Shown: piece by piece, positions 28,801 through 40,329 of the stretch
Layout of the letters: each line of letters starts with the position of its first letter
How positions within the stretch are numbered: position 1 is the stretch's first letter
Notes under the pieces: model-generated
What the model saw: only the letters and a program-made list of their open reading frames with translations
What the model was told of the DNA's origin: nothing
Databases searched by the model: none
Program-made: the position numbers and the translations under genes
NCBI GenBank assembly: GCA_964035545.1
Contig: OZ037769.1
Coordinates: 7,428,429-7,492,428 of the forward strand
DNA length: 64,000 nt
Origin: Bugula neritina
Lineage: Eukaryota > Bryozoa > Gymnolaemata > Cheilostomatida > Bugulidae
Direction: 5' to 3'

Positions 28801-31800
28801 CTTATAATAGCTGTAATGCTATTGAACCTATTGATTCAGTTATCAGTTTTACAGCTAGTTGTTTGAGCGGCTCTCATTCAATGAATCACGGCTGATTCTT
28901 ATTGTTACAGAAGTAGCTGAAGAGAGAAAGCAAACGCACCATTCTTCAGATCAAGATATATCTTGTCATAACCTGTCAACTAAAACAAGGAAGACTAACT
29001 CTTACTCCCATCAAGGTTCTTTCAGCCGTCTTAAAATGACAAGCACGGAGTCTACGAGTCACATGAACAAGTCACAAATCAGCTCTAGTAACAGAGTGAC
29101 TACAGATTCAGAGGAGGAATTGTTGACAAAAATACTACTGAGTATGACTCAGTCAACGTCTGCTAGTGGTGCACTACCAGAGGATGAGAGTGACTATGCC
29201 AATCTCTGGGACAGTGAGTCTGGTGCTACTGCCTCGGCCTTCCAGACCAACAGAGATATAATGGGATCACTATTAAGGGAGAAAGTCAAGAATGAGTCAT
29301 TGAAAAATGTTAAAAAACAGCATTCGCTGATAAAAAATGAAAAGCTTGAATCGTCTTCTTCCAGTCATTCGTCCTCTACCGGCCTATCTCAGTTCAATAT
29401 GGATAAATTTAAAAGTCTCCAGGAAAAAGCAGAAAACATGGACCTGACTCTCGCAGACTTTTTCTCTGATCTCAAACATTCCAACTCATTTTTAGAACTT
29501 TCCAAAATATTCTCTTCTACTCATCAGTTGCCTGGAAGTGGTAAGACCTACTAGTCAGCCTATTCTAAATAAATAAATAAACCGACTGCCACTGCTTGAA
29601 CAGCTATTAGGGTCAACGGCAGCAAGTTGATTGGAAATGTGGTAATTTGCAATATAGAAAGCTGCCTTGCTATGCTGTGCATAAGGCAGCTTTCATCCTA
29701 TGCTAATTTCTGCCAAGTCCTAATTTCTCACAGATGTTCTGAAATTGAGAATTCTTTCATCTTCTCTGTAAAGTATGTTCCAGTTTGTGTTGGAAGGTTG
29801 CCTGCAGCATACCTGAGTTGTTGATCAAAGGGTTGCATAATTAACTTATATTATATGGGACTACAAAACAACTGCAAGCAAAATGGTTTTGTACTGCTTT
29901 GTAAAAAAATTAGTTTGTTGGAAAACTTTAACGTTCAATGGGAGGTTTGTTAGTTTAGGAGAATTGAATGCCATGTTACCAAGCAGTAAGATATTTGAAT
30001 AAAACATTCACCTAATAATTTAGTAAAATATTACCAGTTTTTATGGTCAAGTTTATTCTTGCTGTATTGAGCATGACATTTAGTAGCATATAGTATGAGG
30101 TTGACAATAGAATATCCACTAATATGCATACCCAAAGTACAAGAAGCTATAATTAGCTAGAACAATTCAAGTAGCTACAGTATATAAACTACCCTCACAT
30201 GCTTACCTGTGCCAATAGCATAATTTATACATGAGCCAACTTATTCCCATAATTATTGGTTACAGTTTCCTATTACTGGAAATTAGCGAGTGATTAGCCA
30301 AGGTTTGCTTCTTAGAAATGTCGGACTGTGGACTTTGCACACTGTATACATATATTGTAGTGTACATACAGTGTGGTGTGTGTGCAGTGCAGTGTACACG
30401 CTATATTATATAGCGTAGTGTGTGTACAGTGTAATGTGCATACTGTATACTGTGTATTGTGTGTATATGAAGGATAAAAAAATCACCCATGACAGGCCTA
30501 ATGTATAGCCAAATACTTATTATTATTGGAATGTAGGAACTATTTTTCACTGCCCCATGAATAGGACAGCTGAGATTTCTAAATACCTCCCATCTGTGAT
30601 GTATTTATTTATAACTTAAGTGGAGATATCCTTATGGGAGATGTTAAGTGACTGTCTATGATGGATCATATACTAGTGATATATTGTATTAATAACGTAA
30701 TTCTGGCAGAGTTAGTCACTGAGAATGATACTCTATTCTGAAGTCAATAGGTTAGAACCTAAAGTGAGTTTATGCAGCAATGACTGACACCGCCAATACT
30801 ACAACTAACTGACACCTCCAGTACTAGTACTACTACTAACTGTTACCTCCAGTACTACTAACTGACACCTCCAGTACTACTACTAACTGACACCTCCAAT
30901 ACTACTACTAACTGACACCTCCAGTACTACTACTAACTGACACCTCCAGTACTAGTACTACTAACTGACACCTCCAGTACTAGTACTACTAACTGACACC
31001 TCCAGTACTACTAACTGACACCTCCAGTACTGCTAACTGACACCTCCAGTACTACTAACTGTCACCTCCAGTCCTACTAACTGTTACCTCCAGTACTACT
31101 ACTAACTGACACCTCCAGTACTACTACTACTAACTGTTACCTCCAGTACTACTATTGACCGACTACCCCCATAAGATGTAAACTTGGAGATATACAACTA
31201 GCTAACAAATTTACTAAGTCAGTATGTACTATAACATAATATGATACACAACAAGACAGCATATTAACTAACTGAATACTTGAAAGCTTTGATTTTGACC
31301 CTTAATGATTCACTAAAATGGCAGTTCTTAAGAAATTCAAACCTTTTAAAACTGAACTGCAGTAGAAGCCAATAAAGTGTATTGATTGCAAACACATCTG
31401 TTTAATGGGATCAATGCACCAGCTGTACTGAAGCTGTAACAGTCTGGGATAAAATTTATACTGAATACTGTAAAGTGTAATCTATATTTTCTATTTCAGA
31501 CTGCAAGTTCAAGTGTCACCAGACATGCGAGGACTTGATTACAGAGAAGTGTTCAGGACCACAAGAGGATGGTGTTGGGGATGAGACGGGCCAGTGGAGC
31601 ACAACTAAACACCGTCGTCATGATGCAGTAAGTAACTCTTACTAATTATAGATAGTGACTGGTGGAATTTCACACTAGCTAACCATGACAATAATAATAT
31701 TCTCAAATAACAATAATATTTTATATGACAACTATGCTAATACTCTGTATTATGGTCATTAGTGTCAGGGTTGAGGTTTATCTCCCTCATCTCCCTGTAG

Positions 31801-34800
31801 TTGTGTACTCTAGACACACAGGTTGAAGGTATTCCGTATATTTTATTCATAAAGCTCCACTACGTCAGTCAGATTATGTTGTCTATAGAGGGTGTGAATA
31901 GCGCCTCATCAATACAGGTGTTTGTGTAGCAGAGATGCCACTTTTACTCTGGAATCGGCAGCTGATTGAGTTCACTGCTGCCAATAATAGATCAATAAGT
32001 TGTAGGCGTAGACTGTACTGACAATAGCATATGTTCATATCCTTTAGTATTCACCTCTAATGTCTAATCCAGCCCTTCTACTAGTACACAAGTGTGCCAT
32101 CAGTTCCTAGGTGCTGTGGGGATGAATTTCCTTCTTTATTTATGCAATGTCAGATTTGTTTTCATCACAAATACTACAGCAAAGTGTAGCCATGTTGATA
32201 TTGTTGTTAGTTGGTGTATATTGTTGGTGTATTAAATCCATATAACCAGAGTATAGGTGGCAAAGGTAGTAGTGTAGAGGCCACCACTCTTTCACTAGCG
32301 ACTAGGACTTAGTGACTAGGTGATAGTTGAAGGATCAACTGAGTGTATGGGTTGTGGTTGGAGGTTGAATAGAGGATCCTGTAATAGACGATGTAAATTT
32401 GGTACATTTAGTACCTTGTACCAACTCTAGAATACTCACCACTATAACTTATATAAACTTCTGCAAGTTCAAATGCAAAATGCATACTTTTAGAAAATAG
32501 CTGTGCAACTTTTATTACATGCATTATTTTATTTCATATCTTAAACTTATGAACCATGAGTTCATTTTTCAAAATGTTTAAATTAAGTGCTCAAAAAATG
32601 CAATTAAAATTTTTATTCTTGCACAAATACCCTGGTGCAGTTTGACCACAACCCCAGCTGTTTTGACAAACACATTTAATGGTTTTTTTATTGACATAGT
32701 GGTGAATGAGCTGGTTGTTTTTGGCAGTTGGGTAGACTTGAAGCTTGGCAGCTTTTAAACAATTCTGATTGGCAGAATTTTACACGATAAGTTGATGTTT
32801 GTATCTGATTGGCCTAATAATGCATTTGCATTTGAAAATGTAGAGTTTTATTTAAGCTATAATGGTGATATTTTAGAGTTGGCACACACCCCTTTTGGGT
32901 TGAGTTTTATAGTCTGTTCCTGCTGTAGTCATCTACAACAACAGTGTATAGGGAAATTATTAGTATTACGAAATCTGTTTTGGCTTACTTTGCTATGCCA
33001 GTATTCTGACTTAGTTTGTAATCAACTATGTTGGCAGTTAAAACTGAGGGTGATTTCATCAAAGGTGGACATTGCTGAGGCCTTAGAACATCAAATCAAC
33101 CAGTGCTGTTACTTGGTTGTATTGTAAAGCAGTAGTGAGAGCATAGCACACTATCACAGTCACTGAGCTGCAATGACAGTGGCTACACCAAACTCGTCAG
33201 TTCTATTATATTATCTTATGTAAGGCACGTCAAAACAATATAGACCCACATGCAAGGCACTACATGCTAATACTCATTTTTATACAAAATTTCTACATTA
33301 TCTATTGCTAATAGCTGTGCATTTAAATCCAATGCAGATGAATATGTGACAGAGTAAAAAGCTACTGTTTTACAAATTTAAAATAAAATAATAGTGCGGG
33401 TACACAAGCAAATAATTTATAGTTAGCGTAGGCTAATGCATTTGTAATGTGCATGTTAAACAACTTTTTTATAATTTATTACATTAGACTATGAGAATGT
33501 ATTTAGTAGTATGTATTGATTTAAAACTAAATCATGAAATGATTATCATTATTGCAACCTCTGTGCTTGGTAGACAGGATAGAGAGGGGTGGTGTGACTG
33601 CTGTAACTGTGCTACTGCTCTACATACTAACAGAGACTAGGCTAGTGTTTTGACGTGCCTTACATACTGTCATTGCAGCTCAGTGACTGTGATAGTGTGC
33701 TATGCTCTCACTACTGCTTTACAATACAACCAAGTAACAGCACTGGTTGATTTGATGTTCTAAGGCCTCAGCAATGTCTACCTTTGATGAAATCACCCTC
33801 AGTTTTAACTGCCAACATAGTTGATTATAACAAAACTAAGTCAGAATACTGGCATAGCAAAGTAAGCCAAAACAGATTTCGTAATACTAATAATTTCCCT
33901 ATACACTGTTGTTGTAGATGACTGCAGCAGGAACAGACTATAAAACTCAACCCAAAAGGGGTGTGTGCCAACTCTAAAATATCACCATTATAGCTTAAAT
34001 AAAACTCTACATTTTCAAATGCAAATGCATTATTAGGCCAATCAGATACAAACATCAACTTATCGTGTAAAATTCTGCCAATCAGAATTGTTTAAAAGCT
34101 GCCAAGCTTCAAGTCTACCCAACTGCCAAAAACAACCAGCTCATTCACCACTATGTCAATAAAAAAACCATTAAATGTGTTTGCCAAAACAGCTGGGGTT
34201 GTGATCAAACTGCACCAGGGTATTTGTGCAAGAATAAAAATTTTAATTGCATTTTTTGAGCACTTAATTTAAACATTTTGAAAAATGAACTCATGGTTCA
34301 TAAATTTAAGATATGAAATAAAATAATGCATGTAATAAAAGTTGCACAGCTATTTTCTAAAAGTATGCATTTTGCATTTGAACTTGCAGAAGTTTATATA
34401 AGTTATAGTGGTGAGTATTCTAGAGTTGGTACAAGGTACTAAATGTACCAACTTTACATCGTCTATTAGTGTGCCACTTCGGGTACCTGTATATACCTGT
34501 ATATACCTTGTATACCTGTACATAACTTGTATACCTTGTATATACCTGTATATACCTTGTATACCTGTACATAACTTGTATACCTGTATATACCTTGTAT
34601 ATACAGGTATACACTATGCTGTAAAGTTTCCATCATTGTTGTTGCTCTGTAGTATGCATTGTGATTTCTACTCATTAAATCAACTAAGTTCTCATTTCTA
34701 GTTTTCATGTTTGTTAGGTATGAAACACTGGTCTAGTTCACTACTAATAGTTTACTCACTGAACAGTAATGGAATGTGTCAAACTGTCTTCTGTCTGCTA

Positions 34801-37800
34801 TAAATCTCTTCAAGTGCTTATAAGGAGTTGTCCCAACTAAACACTTTTCATGCCCAACAAATTTTATATAATACTGTAGAGAGGTTTATAGAATACTATG
34901 CTGAGTTTATAGAATGCTGTGAATGAGTTTATAGAGTAATGTAGTTGGATCTGTAGAATACTATAGCAGTGTTTATAGAATGGTGTAGTTAAATTGGTAA
35001 AATGCTGTACAACAAGTTAAAAACAAGACAGCTCGACCCACCCACTGCTAAAGCATTGTGTTGTAGATAAATAAATTTCGTGTTATCTTTCTTTCAGCAT
35101 TAAAGTAATTTTCTCTCATCTGTTATTGACTCACTGAAATATCTCTTGTCCAATTGAATATTTCTTCTATACATACAGCATGCTCCACTTGAGGCTGTCG
35201 ATATTTGTGCAGCTAGCATCTTTATACTAGTAAAAGTAACTTGTGCCACACTGTTACTGTATACTGTATTAACACACTGACTGTAGCAATACACTGACTG
35301 TAGTAACACACTGACTGTTATATACTGTTCTATGGATGTTACAATATACCAATATCATGGTGGGTAGGTTTGGATTTTCTAATTGTTTCAACAGTTTACT
35401 TACTGTTTGGGAGAGTAAAATCAAATTTTTAAGCTTTTCCTATGTAACTAGGTATATATTTTGCTTTAAAATGTTATTAAATTCATGGAGTGTTTTTGAA
35501 GTTTGATTTCTTTATTGTTTCACCTATTGAAGCCGATTAATATAGGAATATCATAGTTTCAGGATGTGCCTTGTTCTTAACACTTACTTTTGGTGTTAAG
35601 TTTCGAACATCAACTTTCACTTTGAATCAAAAAGTCGGTTGGTTTATTATCTGAAATCAATCAACTCAGAAATGTCAATTTAGCTCTCAATAATATAAAT
35701 TAGTCATGAAACTATAAGATGGAGAATAAACTCATACTGAAAGTGATTCCTTACTCTCTACTAGGTGGTCATGACTGTGTTATTAAGATAAAATATGATA
35801 ATTTCTAAATTTCGTTTAATTTTCATTCTAAATTCTATCTCTGCATTCTGAAAATGTCTCAAGAGATTGATTCAAATATTTTTGTTTTTATTAATAGATA
35901 TTTTAAATATGTTTCCCATCATTTTATTCATGTGTTAAAGCCATGTATTTGGGAGCTATCTGGTTATATTACTGAGTGCATTGCTGTAACTCGCTACTTG
36001 TATTGAACCTTATCTTTCACAGGATGATGCCGACAGTGGTTACAGCGGCTCAGGGTCTGCTGGTTTCACTTTGACCAAAGAGGAAATCTGCAGCAAGATT
36101 CGAGCTTACAATGAGAGTATAGTTGGCAAATCATCTGGTGCTATGACGTTGGTGAGTGCATCGAGTATCTGTGTAATGCGTAGTGTATCTGTGTAGTGTA
36201 TAGCTTGCAATACTGTAACCTTCAGCTTCATATTGATTGAATAATGGTTTAGTAAGTAGGATTGCTTGTGCAGTGTAATTGCTCATAGCCATGGTGTAAC
36301 ATAGTGACAGCTACTAGCTGCAACTATGCTCTGCTACTACACTGTAGGACTGGTTATTCACTTGTACACACTGAATGTAGAGTGGCCTGTCATTAAACCA
36401 TAGTTATAAGTGCATTCACCTCTCCATGCCCTGCTATACACTGTGTGTGCCTGTATTGTTGCAGATGTTACATCTGTGTGTTTATTACACATCTGTGCCA
36501 TTCTACAAACATCAATGCTGTCATTGTACATACGTAGTATAGTTGTTTATGCTGCCAAACCAGGCATCAATGTTTTCTTTGTTTGCTGACTTTCACCTAC
36601 TCTCTTGTTTACAGATATCCAACGACAGCGACTCTTTCCAAGGTTGTATCAATGTCTGCATTTGTATTGATCGTCCAATCAACATGTCCCTTAGTTCTAG
36701 ACCTACTTCCATATACGAGGCTCTACAAAGAGAGTCGGAGTTATCTCCCCAAACCTCTCCCAAAAACACCGTGACTCACGAGCAGCTGCCCCACAATGCA
36801 ATAGTCAGCTTGCACACCTCAAGGTTGGTAACCTGTAAATGTAGTTTCAACACTGTGCTTTATCAACGTTGCTGTGATTATGTATGACAATCTCTAATCA
36901 CTAAACCAGGTTAACCAGTTGACATTTATGGCCTGAATAATGTATGTTAGCAGTAGGTGTGTCCCTGTATAGAATATATTGCATAGCTTTATCCCAGCTG
37001 ATTATTTATAATTTATATGAACACTGGTAATGCTGAATTCAATCACACTGAGCATTTAATTGAGACTTTACTTTATTGTTTAACCTTGAATCAGGCATAT
37101 TCTTTTCTGTGGGAGGCTGAAATCTAACAGTTTTACTGCAACAATAGTGAGCGCATATTCTAAATGTAACTTCTCAGTTGAATAATATGTGCAGTGTTCG
37201 TATTACTCAGTTATTGAGACTTTATTACAAGATTTAGTAATATTATGGCATGTGAAACCAGACTACCTCCAGCATAAGTCTAATTGTTACTCACGTCATT
37301 ATTGTGTCAGACATGCCATTACTTATGAGTATTTGACTGCAGAGATGGTAGTTTGGCTTCAAGTCAAACTCTGTTTTAGTTAATGCATTTCAACTGGTTA
37401 ATAGCTGCTATTTTATGTCAAAGTACAGTATTCTGTTATATACTCTCTGTTATATACTCTCTGTTATATATTCTCTGTTATATACTCTCTGTTATATCTC
37501 TCTGTTATATACTCTCTGTTATATATACTCTCTGTTATATACTCTCTCTGTTATATACTCTCTATGTTATATACTCTCTATGTTATATACTCTCTGTTAT
37601 ATACTCTCTCTGTTATATACTCTCTCTGTTATATACTCTCTATTATATATACTCTCTGTTATATACTCTCTGTTATATACTCTCTATGTTATATACTCTC
37701 TGTTATATACTCTCTGTTATATGCTCTCTGTTATATACTCTCTCTGTTATATACTCTCTCTGTTATATATACCTCTGTTGTTCTTTTGCAGCTCCAATAC

Positions 37801-39144
37801 AGCTATTGAAGTGGTCAGTATACTCTTGAACAAGTTTAAAATCACGGATAACCCAAAAAGTTTTGCTCTGTTTGAACAAACAATACAGAATGACAAAGAA
37901 GGTGAGTGGTTTGGGTGGTAAGGAGGGTGCCCACCCTGGAGGATAGCAGTTGGGGTACTGAGATTATGTTTAGTTAGTAATAGGAAAAGACAAAACGTTG
38001 TGGATGGTATGGCTTTAGCATTCAAGTTTCATATTTTAAAAACTTGCCTCCCTCTCATCTGTTCATTGTCAGCCCGGTTCTAGAAATAAATTTTAAAATT
38101 GGAGTTGTGTTTTTGCTCAAATACTACTCTGAGTTTAGAGTAGTTATAACCCATTAACACCAAGTTAGCAGGTCTTATAGTGTTCCTTTAGACTTTAGAG
38201 TTTAGATTGTTAATATCACCTTTTAAGCATGTTAACTGTTTACTACAAGGCATAGAGAGGTCATGTTGTAATAAGTCAAAGTCTAAACCTAGGCAACACA
38301 TCAGATATTGACACCATAAGTAAGCCTGTCTCATATGTAGATTTCAGTTGTATCGTTTTAGTGAAACTTCGTAAGGTCGGGGATCAAGAACGCCCCTTAC
38401 TGAATTATTTGCGGTGGAGCACAGAATGTGATGAGTCAAAGCGTTTTGTGCTAAAAGAGAATGACGCTGGAGACATCATGGTATGTTTACTCAATGGGGT
38501 TCTGCCCCTTTCCACAGTCACTCTACACACTGATTAATCCTCACAACATACGCGTCCACTATATGATGAATTATTGGGTTCTTTCTTGCTTTATTTAGCA
38601 TTATCTTCATTGCTATTTTTGTGGCTGCATTTTATCAATGTAACTTTGAATAGTGTTATATAATAATGTTATATCCAATTAGGAACCTAATTTGTGAAGG
38701 TCACTTGTAACAAGTAATTATGTCTTCAACAGCTAGGGTCAGTGTTGCCTGGTTACAATGTTTGGCTATTATTACTCAGCTGATGGGTTGAGTCATATTT
38801 AGCAGATTAAATTCATTTTAAAGTCAGCACTAATATATACTTTGTATGCCTGTGCAACATTTTCTTAAAATACATAATCAGTGTAGCCTCATGAAAACTG
38901 GAGTTGTGTTATCTTAAGATCTGTATGTGATTAGCTGAACAGTTTCACTGACTATTTGTAGTATGAGGCCTTCAGCATTCCTGAGTTGAATAATTTCTTA
39001 AGAGTCTTGGAGGAGGAAGAAGCTAGTAAACTCACAGACATTGAACATAAGTACCAAGTGAGACGAAAACAGATTGCCGACAGATTACACGAAATAGAAG
39101 GAGAGCAAAACTCCTCTAAACAGTTGAGAAAGACTGCTAGATAG
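16886..39144 (+). CDS. RASSF: RASSF1/RASSF5-like protein with C1, RA and SARAH domains
   Basis: Nine coding exons: 16886-17486, 18318-18393, 18995-19116, 31500-31627, 36023-36151, 36615-36823, 37792-37901, 38362-38480 and 38962-39144 (stop TAG), with all phases matching; 558 residues. This is a Ras-effector scaffold. The C1 zinc finger binds lipid or small GTPases, the RA domain binds Ras/Rap GTPases, and the SARAH helix pairs with MST/Hippo kinases. Residues 1-230 are Ser-rich and unordered, with PxxP motifs. The C1 domain (about 235-284) has the full set H-x12-CDMC-x13-CVNC-x4-H-QTC-x7-C, closest to the NORE1/RASSF5 form. EICSKIRAYNESI then recalls RASSF1 and RASSF5. RA spans about 355-495 (SNTAIEVVSILLNKF, SFALFEQ, VKLRKVGDQERPL, FVLKENDAGDIM). 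The SARAH domain starts at residue 499. The exon 6 donor (GTTGGT) is weak. The ortholog could be RASSF1, 3 or 5; an ancestral single gene is likely. Confidence 0.88.
17487..18317 (+). other. RASSF intron 1
   Basis: Intron between coding exons 1 and 2. It starts GTCAGT and ends CTGTAG. Its first part contains a degenerate repeat of the type tataatacattcagccta (17530-17700). No other feature was seen. Confidence 0.7.
19577..19757. mobile_element. MITE-like element, copy 1
   Basis: About 180 bases that match 51965-52171 along their length. Shared blocks include attccataggtcac, agaaaggcttg, acaaaatgg and cagcttag. The ends are imperfect inverted repeats (tagtgctctcaccatatctca and gggagaaagcactg). 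It has no coding capacity. The better preserved second copy shows the terminal inverted repeat clearly. Confidence 0.75.
20447..20492 (+). repeat. GTGGTA/GTAGTA microsatellite
   Basis: Alternating gtggta and gtagta triplets for about 45 bases inside the RASSF intron. Confidence 0.85.
20521..20660 (+). repeat. 20-bp minisatellite, about 7 copies
   Basis: Exact 20-base period with unit cacatggttacatacatcta. Some copies carry acacac in place of acatac. Confidence 0.92.
22640..23035 (+). repeat. Two-part minisatellite (CCCACTCTAG... and CCCACTGTAG...)
   Basis: The first part (22640-22850) has a roughly 21-base unit like tcccactctagtcctatact. The second part (about 22850-23030) has a 26-base unit like tgtagttcagtcccata plus ctggcccac, in about seven copies differing mainly by C/T in tac(c/t)gg. 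The second unit seems derived from the first. Confidence 0.88.
27768..29540 (+). CDS. Alternative N-terminal exons of the RASSF-like gene
   Basis: Two exons lie inside the C1-splitting intron: 27768-28356 (ATG at 27768, with an in-frame TAA codon immediately before it) and 28911-29540. The first ends in donor ATAG|GTGAGT (phase 1), the second starts after TTGTTACAG and ends in GTG|GTAAGA (phase 1). Together they give about 406 residues, Ser/Thr/Lys-rich, with two short helical stretches (GFYGSIANILEEFQRQM and NMDLTLADFFSDLKHSNSF). No known domain was recognised. Phase 1 matches the start of RASSF exon 31500-31627, exactly as RASSF exon 3 does. A transcript from here would therefore make about 698 residues with only the second half of the C1 finger plus RA and SARAH, comparable to internal-promoter isoforms of mammalian RASSF1 and RASSF5 that lack C1. 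It could instead be a separate nested gene stopping at 29552. Confidence 0.6.
29541..31499 (+). other. RASSF intron segment before second C1 exon
   Basis: Contains a short hairpin at 29657-29694 (12-bp perfect outer stem gaaagctgcctt), a TG-rich stretch at about 30340-30470 and a minisatellite at 30780-31150. No exon was seen. Confidence 0.6.
30780..31152 (+). repeat. Minisatellite (CTAACTGACACCTCCAGTACTA)n
   Basis: About 14 copies of a 22-31 base unit. Length varies through the number of CTA triplets at the end of each unit. Confidence 0.92.
32383..34469. repeat. Giant inverted repeat, arms ~820-855 bp
   Basis: The left arm (about 32383-33236) is the near-identical reverse complement of the right arm (about 33648-34469), separated by about 410 bases of unique sequence. 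The outer ends read aatagacgatgtaaa and tttacatcgtctatt. Inner ends read aaggcacgtcaaaac and gttttgacgtgcctt. The left arm has an extra 37 or so bases at about 33181-33217, and a few substitutions separate the arms. The matching 77-codon open frames on opposite strands (32792 plus and 33825-34058 minus) result from the symmetry. No transposase is visible. A foldback element or an inverted duplication are the options. Confidence 0.9.
34485..34612 (+). repeat. TATACCTGTACATAACTTG repeat
   Basis: Alternating tatacctgta, taccttgta and cataacttg units for about 125 bases, immediately outside the right arm of the giant inverted repeat. Confidence 0.85.
37433..37772 (+). repeat. (CTCTGTTATATACT)n minisatellite at a splice acceptor
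   Basis: About 24 copies of a 14-16 base unit, ctctgttatatact, with variants ctctatgttatatact and ctctctgttatatact. It ends about 20 bases before the acceptor of the RASSF exon at 37792, so it supplies most of the upstream pyrimidine-rich intron. Confidence 0.93.
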
Positions 39145-40329
39145 CATTGTATAAACTCGACTGTAGTTGTTATTTTGAAGCTTTGCGTAGCTTTTGTACC
39201 CCATAGGTTAGTGTGAGAGAATGTTGTGTAATTGGTGACGTGGTGACTGATTGGTAAGAGTGTGGCAAGGAATGTCTGGCTATTGATTGGTTTATATGCG
39301 ATTCATGGCTTCTTTCTAAACATTTCCTACTGATAAATATTTCATCAACTTTTCGTCGGAGAAGCCAATAGTCTGTACTTGAACTGTATCCTCAAAAACG
39401 AAGGCTCATCATTAAATTTCGTAACTTTGTAATATAGTTAAGGAGTTATTTATCCATTTTTCGATCTAGAAAGAATATTATCATAGTAGTCTGGGAGATG
39501 ATCATCTCTCCCCTATTTTATAACTAAATTTCATTATCGCTGTTATGGCGACTATATTCTTTCTGTTTAAAATTTCAGCTGTTTTTCGATGTTATCATTA
39601 TCTGAAATATTTCTCTTACGATATATTTGTGCAAGCAGAGCAAGATCATGACTGTCTACTAATGAGTTTGACTGTCAGTTCGTTTGAGGACTCTTTCTCT
39701 ATGACTGTAGCCGCGAGACTGGTTGTGTGTTGGATGATTGTTGAATGTGTTGAGCTGCTATTAATATCTCTTCTGTGCATTTTATAATAGCCCTAATATA
39801 CACATGTTTGACCTTGAACTTGTGCAACCATGGTAATTTTATTAATGTTGGTTAAGGTACAGGTATGTGTATGTTATAAATAACAGGTGCTGCCCTGATG
39901 TGTTGTAGCTGCTACAACCGATATTTATATTTATGTTCGTTTTTCCTACACCTTCTATTGTGTATATTCTAAACACATTAATATCTATTTATTTTGCTAT
40001 ACTTACAATAATATTACTGTTATTGTTGGAATTTTTGTAGTTGATATCAATTCACAGTATTTGAATTATTTGGCTTTTCCGACTTTCTGGCCATGACTTG
40101 GTGGAAAAATTGTTGATTTTTTACTTTATTTAATATATTTCATACAAACATGAATTTCAATTGTAATAATTCCTTGAAACAGCAGTTATAGTTCTACTGT
40201 TATATTTCACTACTATAAGCTCACAAACTAAACGGAATATAAATAAATTTTTGTAACGCAACTACTCTCTCATCGTGGAAATAGAAGCTATATTGCCAAT
40301 ATCCTCTCTAAAGAATTGCTTTGGTGTTC
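39145..40329. other. Convergent 3' regions of RASSF and the coiled-coil gene
   Basis: RASSF 3'UTR on the plus strand, with a possible AATAAA at 40242-40247. On the minus strand the neighbour's 3'UTR has a possible AATAAA at 40125-40130 (TTTATT on plus). No other gene was seen. If both signals are used, the transcripts overlap tail-to-tail by roughly 100 bases. Confidence 0.5.

Larger units (their letters stand above)
31628..36022 (+). other. RASSF intron 4, carrying a giant inverted repeat
   Basis: 4.4-kb intron between the second C1 exon and the DDADSGYSG exon. It holds the 32383-34469 inverted repeat, a TATACCTGTA-type repeat at 34485-34610, loosely repeated TTTATAGAATACTAT units at 34870-35000, and CACTGACTGTAG units at about 35275-35325. 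No coding exon was found. Confidence 0.65.

Noticed and set aside
32792-34058. Matching plus- and minus-strand frames that could look like a transposase remnant
   Set aside because: They are identical because the arms are inverted copies. The sequence shows no transposase motif and the frames are short.
37383-37921. Tyr/Leu/Ser/Cys-rich frames of 148 and 168 codons
   Set aside because: They are translations of the CTCTGTTATATACT minisatellite, open in several frames. Only the segment after 37792 is a real exon.
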